From Flavivirga spongiicola (GTDB lineage Bacteria; Bacteroidota; Bacteroidia; Flavobacteriales; Flavobacteriaceae): a DNA stretch of 64,000 nucleotides. How positions within the stretch are numbered: the first letter of the stretch is position 1; each line of letters begins with the position of its first letter. The position numbers were made by a program, and so were the translations under genes. The notes below the pieces were generated by a model. It was not told the DNA's origin, did no database searches, and saw nothing but the letters and a program-made list of their open reading frames with translations. The stretch lies in contig NZ_JAUOEO010000001.1 of assembly GCF_030540825.1 (NCBI RefSeq), forward strand, positions 2,701,001 through 2,765,000, given 5' to 3'. Of this stretch, positions 62,692 to 64,000 are shown piece by piece.

Positions 62692-62778
62692 AAATTTTTC
62701 GGAACAATTTTTGTAACATTTCTTTGTCTTAATAGTCTTATTGTAAAGCTTAATGACTAACACTCTAACAGTCAAGAA

Positions 62779-63480
62779 ATGTTAAAAATAAATCAACTCC
62801 ATAAATCCTATCCAATAGGTGATTCTAGTTTACATGTTTTAAAGGGTATAGACCTTGAAGTTGTAGAAGGCGAAATGGTGGCAATTATGGGATCTTCGGG
62901 TTCAGGTAAATCTACACTACTTAATATTATTGGTATGTTAGATGAAGCAGATTCTGGAGATTATATATTAGATGGATTGCCCATAAAAGATCTTACCGAA
63001 AAGAAAGCAGCTGTTTATAGAAACAAGTTTTTGGGGTTTATTTTTCAGTCTTTCAATCTTATCAATTATAAGAATGCTCTAGAAAATGTGGCACTGCCCC
63101 TATACTATCAGGGAATGAAACGTAAAAATCGTCAGGAAAAGGCATTGTTTCATTTAGAAAAAGTTGGGTTAGCAGATTGGGCAAATCATTTACCAAAAGA
63201 ACTTTCAGGAGGTCAGAATCAACGTGTTGCTATAGCTCGTGCTTTGGCAGCAAACCCTAAATTATTATTAGCAGATGAGCCAACAGGAGCATTAGATACT
63301 AAAACGTCTTATGAGATTATGGAATTCATTCAGCAATTAAATGATGAAGGTAAAACCATTTTAATGGTAACACATGAGGAAGACATCGCTAATATGTGTA
63401 AGCGTATTGTTCGTTTGCGTGATGGTGTTATTATGGAAGACAAAAAAGTAGAACAAGTAAGGGCAGAACAGTATGTTTGA
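62779..63480 (+). CDS. ABC transporter ATP-binding protein, LolD/MacB type
   Basis: A 233-aa ATPase with Walker A GSSGSGKST (about residues 37-45), signature LSGGQNQRVAIARAL, Walker B LLLADEPTGALD and the H-loop VTHEEDI. The family couples to MacB/LolCE-like permeases, one of which overlaps its 3' end. Role could be lipoprotein release, peptide or drug export. Confidence 0.95.
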   Translation: MLKINQLHKSYPIGDSSLHVLKGIDLEVVEGEMVAIMGSSGSGKSTLLNIIGMLDEADSGDYILDGLPIKDLTEKKAAVYRNKFLGFIFQSFNLINYKNALENVALPLYYQGMKRKNRQEKALFHLEKVGLADWANHLPKELSGGQNQRVAIARALAANPKLLLADEPTGALDTKTSYEIMEFIQQLNDEGKTILMVTHEEDIANMCKRIVRLRDGVIMEDKKVEQVRAEQYV

Positions 63481-64000
63481 TTTAGACCTTTGGCGGGAAA
63501 TATTTCAAAGCATTAATAAGAATAGAACCAGAAGTTTATTGTCTGGTTTTACAGTGGCTTTTGCAATACTATTATTCACGATCCTTTTTGGAGTAGCTAA
63601 TGGTTTGCAAAACACTTTTGCAGAAGCGTTTGTAGATGATGCTACAAATTCAATTTTTATAAATTCAGGAAAGACAACAAAAGCCCATAAAGGATTACAG
63701 GCCGGTAGGTGGATTAGGTTTAAAAATGAAGATTTCGATTATATAAAAGAGGAGTTCGGAAATAAAGTAGAGTTTATTACTGCCCGTCTTTACAGAAATG
63801 CCCAAGCATCATTTCGAAATGAACAAGGAAACTACAATTTAAGAGCAGTCCATCCAGATCATCAGTTTTTAGAAAAAACAATAATAAAAGAGGGGAGATA
63901 TATTAATCAAAATGACATACAAAATAGAACAAAAGTTGTTGTTATAGGGAGGCTGGTAGATGAGGATTTGTTTGTAAAAACAACAGCCTTAGGTAAATAT
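63473..64000 (+). CDS. ABC transporter permease, MacB-like, 5' part
   Basis: Starts with ATG 63473, overlapping the ATPase gene by 8 bases, and is cut by the window end. The visible 176 residues begin MFDLDLWREIFQSINKNRTR, then a first helix (SLLSGFTVAFAILLFTILFG) and the start of the MacB periplasmic domain (GKTTKAHKGLQAGRWIRFKN and GRLVDEDLF). Fits FtsX/MacB-type permeases. Confidence 0.9.
   Translation, partial: MFDLDLWREIFQSINKNRTRSLLSGFTVAFAILLFTILFGVANGLQNTFAEAFVDDATNSIFINSGKTTKAHKGLQAGRWIRFKNEDFDYIKEEFGNKVEFITARLYRNAQASFRNEQGNYNLRAVHPDHQFLEKTIIKEGRYINQNDIQNRTKVVVIGRLVDEDLFVKTTALGKY

Overview
The window is a low-GC chromosomal segment of a marine-type Flavobacteriaceae bacterium (phylum Bacteroidota). 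The evidence is a type IX secretion/gliding translocon (sprA) and remB, T9SS substrates with type A and type B sorting domains, an Alternative Complex III operon joined to an aa3 oxidase, TonB-dependent uptake genes, and Bacteroidota-style promoters (TTG-N19/20-TAnnTTTG). No tRNA, rRNA, CRISPR array, integrase or transposase gene was seen.

Layout. 0-3.2 kb: the 3' part of infB, a small membrane protein, a secreted tail-collar-like protein and a SPOR protein. 3.3-15.1 kb: the respiratory operon actABCDEF-coxB-coxA. 15.5-23.2 kb: a T9SS triad (repeat-rich type B substrate, PorP/SprF-like protein, OmpA-like protein). 23.6-26.6 kb: a Calx-beta type A T9SS substrate lying between two copies of one terminator. 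26.8-29.3 kb: ruvB and a cytochrome P450. 29.5-40.2 kb: an accessory block. 40.3-56.8 kb: maeB, ruvA, sprA, gcvH, a VanZ-like gene, two tonB-like genes, remB and a reverse-strand metallo-beta-lactamase-fold enzyme. 57.0-62.7 kb: ctaB, two subunit III genes, subunit IV, a SCO-like pair, DUF420 and a CxxC mini-protein, all fitting oxidase biogenesis for the aa3 enzyme at 12-15 kb. 62.8-64 kb: an ABC exporter, cut by the window end.

The most striking observation is the accessory block. It holds (i) a small six-cysteine secreted peptide gene, a beta-propeller lipoprotein and a DUF1573 lipoprotein, (ii) a complete queG, and (iii) a trehalose locus (LacI regulator with two perfect tandem operators, TonB-dependent receptor without SusD, MFS transporter, cytosolic GH37 trehalase). 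Remnants of a second queG flank the block: its 5' end with a good ATG at 29548 and its last 11 codons at 40133-40165. In the 57-nt conserved part, the 5' remnant and the intact queG differ at six positions, all synonymous. This suggests that a foreign segment carrying its own queG replaced the middle of the native gene. The peptide/propeller/DUF1573 trio is the best candidate for a poorly described system.

Non-coding structure is rich: two related 161/162-bp elements with terminal inverted repeats that start on the last base of a stop codon, a 176-bp inverted-repeat element, many short palindromes of the ATTCCTGC...GCAGGAAT and CTTTCGACTACGCTCAAG types (one inside the sprA signal-peptide coding region), and several strong terminators.
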